Below, piece by piece: positions 61,452-64,000 of a stretch of DNA of 64,000 nucleotides. The notes under the pieces were generated by a model. The model was not told the origin of the DNA. It did no database searches and was given only the letters and a program-made list of their open reading frames with translations. The stretch comes from Diplonema papillatum (taxonomy: Eukaryota > Euglenozoa > Diplonemea > Diplonemida > Diplonemidae): NCBI GenBank assembly GCA_030068145.1, contig JAPJBO010000738.1, positions 50,832 through 114,831 on the forward strand, written 5' to 3'. Each line of letters begins with the position of its first letter. Within the stretch, counting starts at the first letter, position 1. The translations under genes and the position numbers were made by a program.

Positions 61452-61959
61452 CTCGACGGCGAAGAGCTTCTCCCAGCAGGCATCCTGCTGCCGCTGGTTG
61501 TCCCGCACGCGCCCGTCGCTCTCGGCGACCCAGGCTGCGTGCCTCGCCGCGGCCTCGCGGTCCTTGCGGCGGGCGGCGTCGAGCTCGCGCTTCAGCTTGT
61601 CGGCGTCGCCTTCGCAGCAGAGCGTCAGCCGCTGGTAGCCGGCTTCCAACGCGTCCAGCCCAGCCGCGACGCTGGCCAGCGCCGCCGCCGCCCTCGGCTC
61701 GTACGCGTCGTTCGCGCGGATGAGGTCGCCGAGGGTCCTCACCTTCCTCCGGTGCAGCCGGAGGGTCTCGCCGCACGCCTCGAAGAGCTCGTGGTAGCGC
61801 TCGGTCAGCCACGCGTGCCGCTCCGACTGCGTCGCGTTCGGGTGCTGCGCCCGGTGGCCGCCCGGGGGGCCGCGGTCCGCCGTCTGCTGCTGCATCGAGA
61901 ACTCGACGCCCCACTTCGTCACCATCGCTTCCGCTTCGATCTTCTCCTCAAGCGCCGGC

Positions 61960-61960
<1 letters not shown>
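61452..61960 (-). CDS. Paraflagellar rod protein, middle exon
   Basis: A 509-nt exon with AG at 61962-61961 and donor GAG|GTGTGT at 61452/61451. It encodes PALEEKIEAEAMVTKW, RYHELFEACGETLRLHRRKV, TLGDLI, a long helix with LEAGYQRLTL, and the QDACWEKLFAVE end, which aligns with the 'QDA.W..i...E..LQRLG' junction region of rod proteins. The first two bases complete an ATG (Met) codon with the A from the previous exon. The intron to the last exon (56268-61451) is 5.2 kb. Confidence 0.85.
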
Positions 61961-62057
<97 letters not shown>

Positions 62058-62065
62058 ATCCTTAC
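61961..62065 (-). other. 105-bp intron made almost wholly of (CA)n
   Basis: It begins GTAAGGATCCC, then about 46 CA units, and ends AG. Splicing the flanks keeps the frame (SIE-R-M-PALEEK). Confidence 0.75.
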
Positions 62066-62175
62066 TCCGTTCTATGGACTTGTCGACGTCTCTGGAGGTC
62101 TCAGCTCCACTGGCCACGACACTGGCCGGTTGCTTCGCGCTGGCGTTCTCCAGCGGGTGCACGTCCTCGCAGCAA
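62066..62175 (-). CDS. Paraflagellar rod protein, upstream exon
   Basis: A 110-nt exon between a pyrimidine-rich acceptor (CCCGCAG, 62177-62176) and the donor A|GTAAGG. It is open in one frame only, giving CCEDVHPLENASAKQPASVV and then SGAETSRDVDKSIER. Phase fits the next exon. Further upstream exons would lie beyond 62.2 kb, probably outside the window, because the RNase H element occupies 62.4-64 kb. Confidence 0.6.

Positions 62176-64000
<1,825 letters not shown>

Overview
The window is nuclear DNA from a eukaryote with long GT-AG introns, low gene density and a heavy load of mobile elements. The best lineage clue is a gene at the right-hand end (55314-62175, minus strand) whose two large exons read as a paraflagellar rod protein. 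That family is essentially restricted to Euglenozoa. Kilobase-scale canonical introns and repeat-rich intergenic DNA fit a diplonemid (or euglenid) better than a kinetoplastid. This placement is inference from protein recognition; no spliced-leader RNA or rRNA gene was found.

Layout. 1-6.0 kb: a Rab GTPase gene surrounded by scrambled partial copies of itself. 6.06-6.40 kb: a small lysine-rich protein. 8.5-14.3 kb: a 1705-codon protein with an armadillo-like N-terminus and low-complexity repeats, plus a broken copy of its 3' part. 15.5-23.1 kb: two tandem, defective non-LTR reverse transcriptase (RT) units with three direct repeats, framed by imperfect inverted repeats. 23.6-28.3 kb: a graveyard holding an RNase H-bearing LINE remnant, a decayed hAT transposon with both ends, and a degenerate RT interrupted by a MITE. 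29-35.4 kb: repeats, a 313-bp palindrome and DNA transposon A. 35.7-45.3 kb: a three-exon DEAD-box helicase with a WG-rich tail. Its introns carry an RNase H retroelement, a tRNA-like element, satellites and DNA transposon B. 46-50 kb: repeats and one retroelement 3' fragment. 50-52.5 kb: a 392-codon gene of unknown function with truncated copies. 53.1-53.7 kb: a 47-bp satellite. 54-62.2 kb: the paraflagellar rod gene and serial copies of its 3' end. 62.4-64 kb: an RNase H/Cys-His retroelement running off the window edge.

Themes. (1) The RT units and the RNase H ORFs share a C-terminal Cys/His module and an SxVT-stop tail, so they are parts of one retroelement group; the RNase H versions end in (AC)n tracts. 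(2) Elements A and B are TA-flanked DNA transposons whose subterminal arrays are made of palindromes that differ symmetrically between the two; an empty target site for B lies in the same window. (3) A roughly 120-bp family has two covarying stems and looks like a structured RNA. (4) Four resident genes are accompanied by truncated, progressively decayed copies of themselves. (5) A 299-bp module sits in the same orientation upstream of two unrelated genes.
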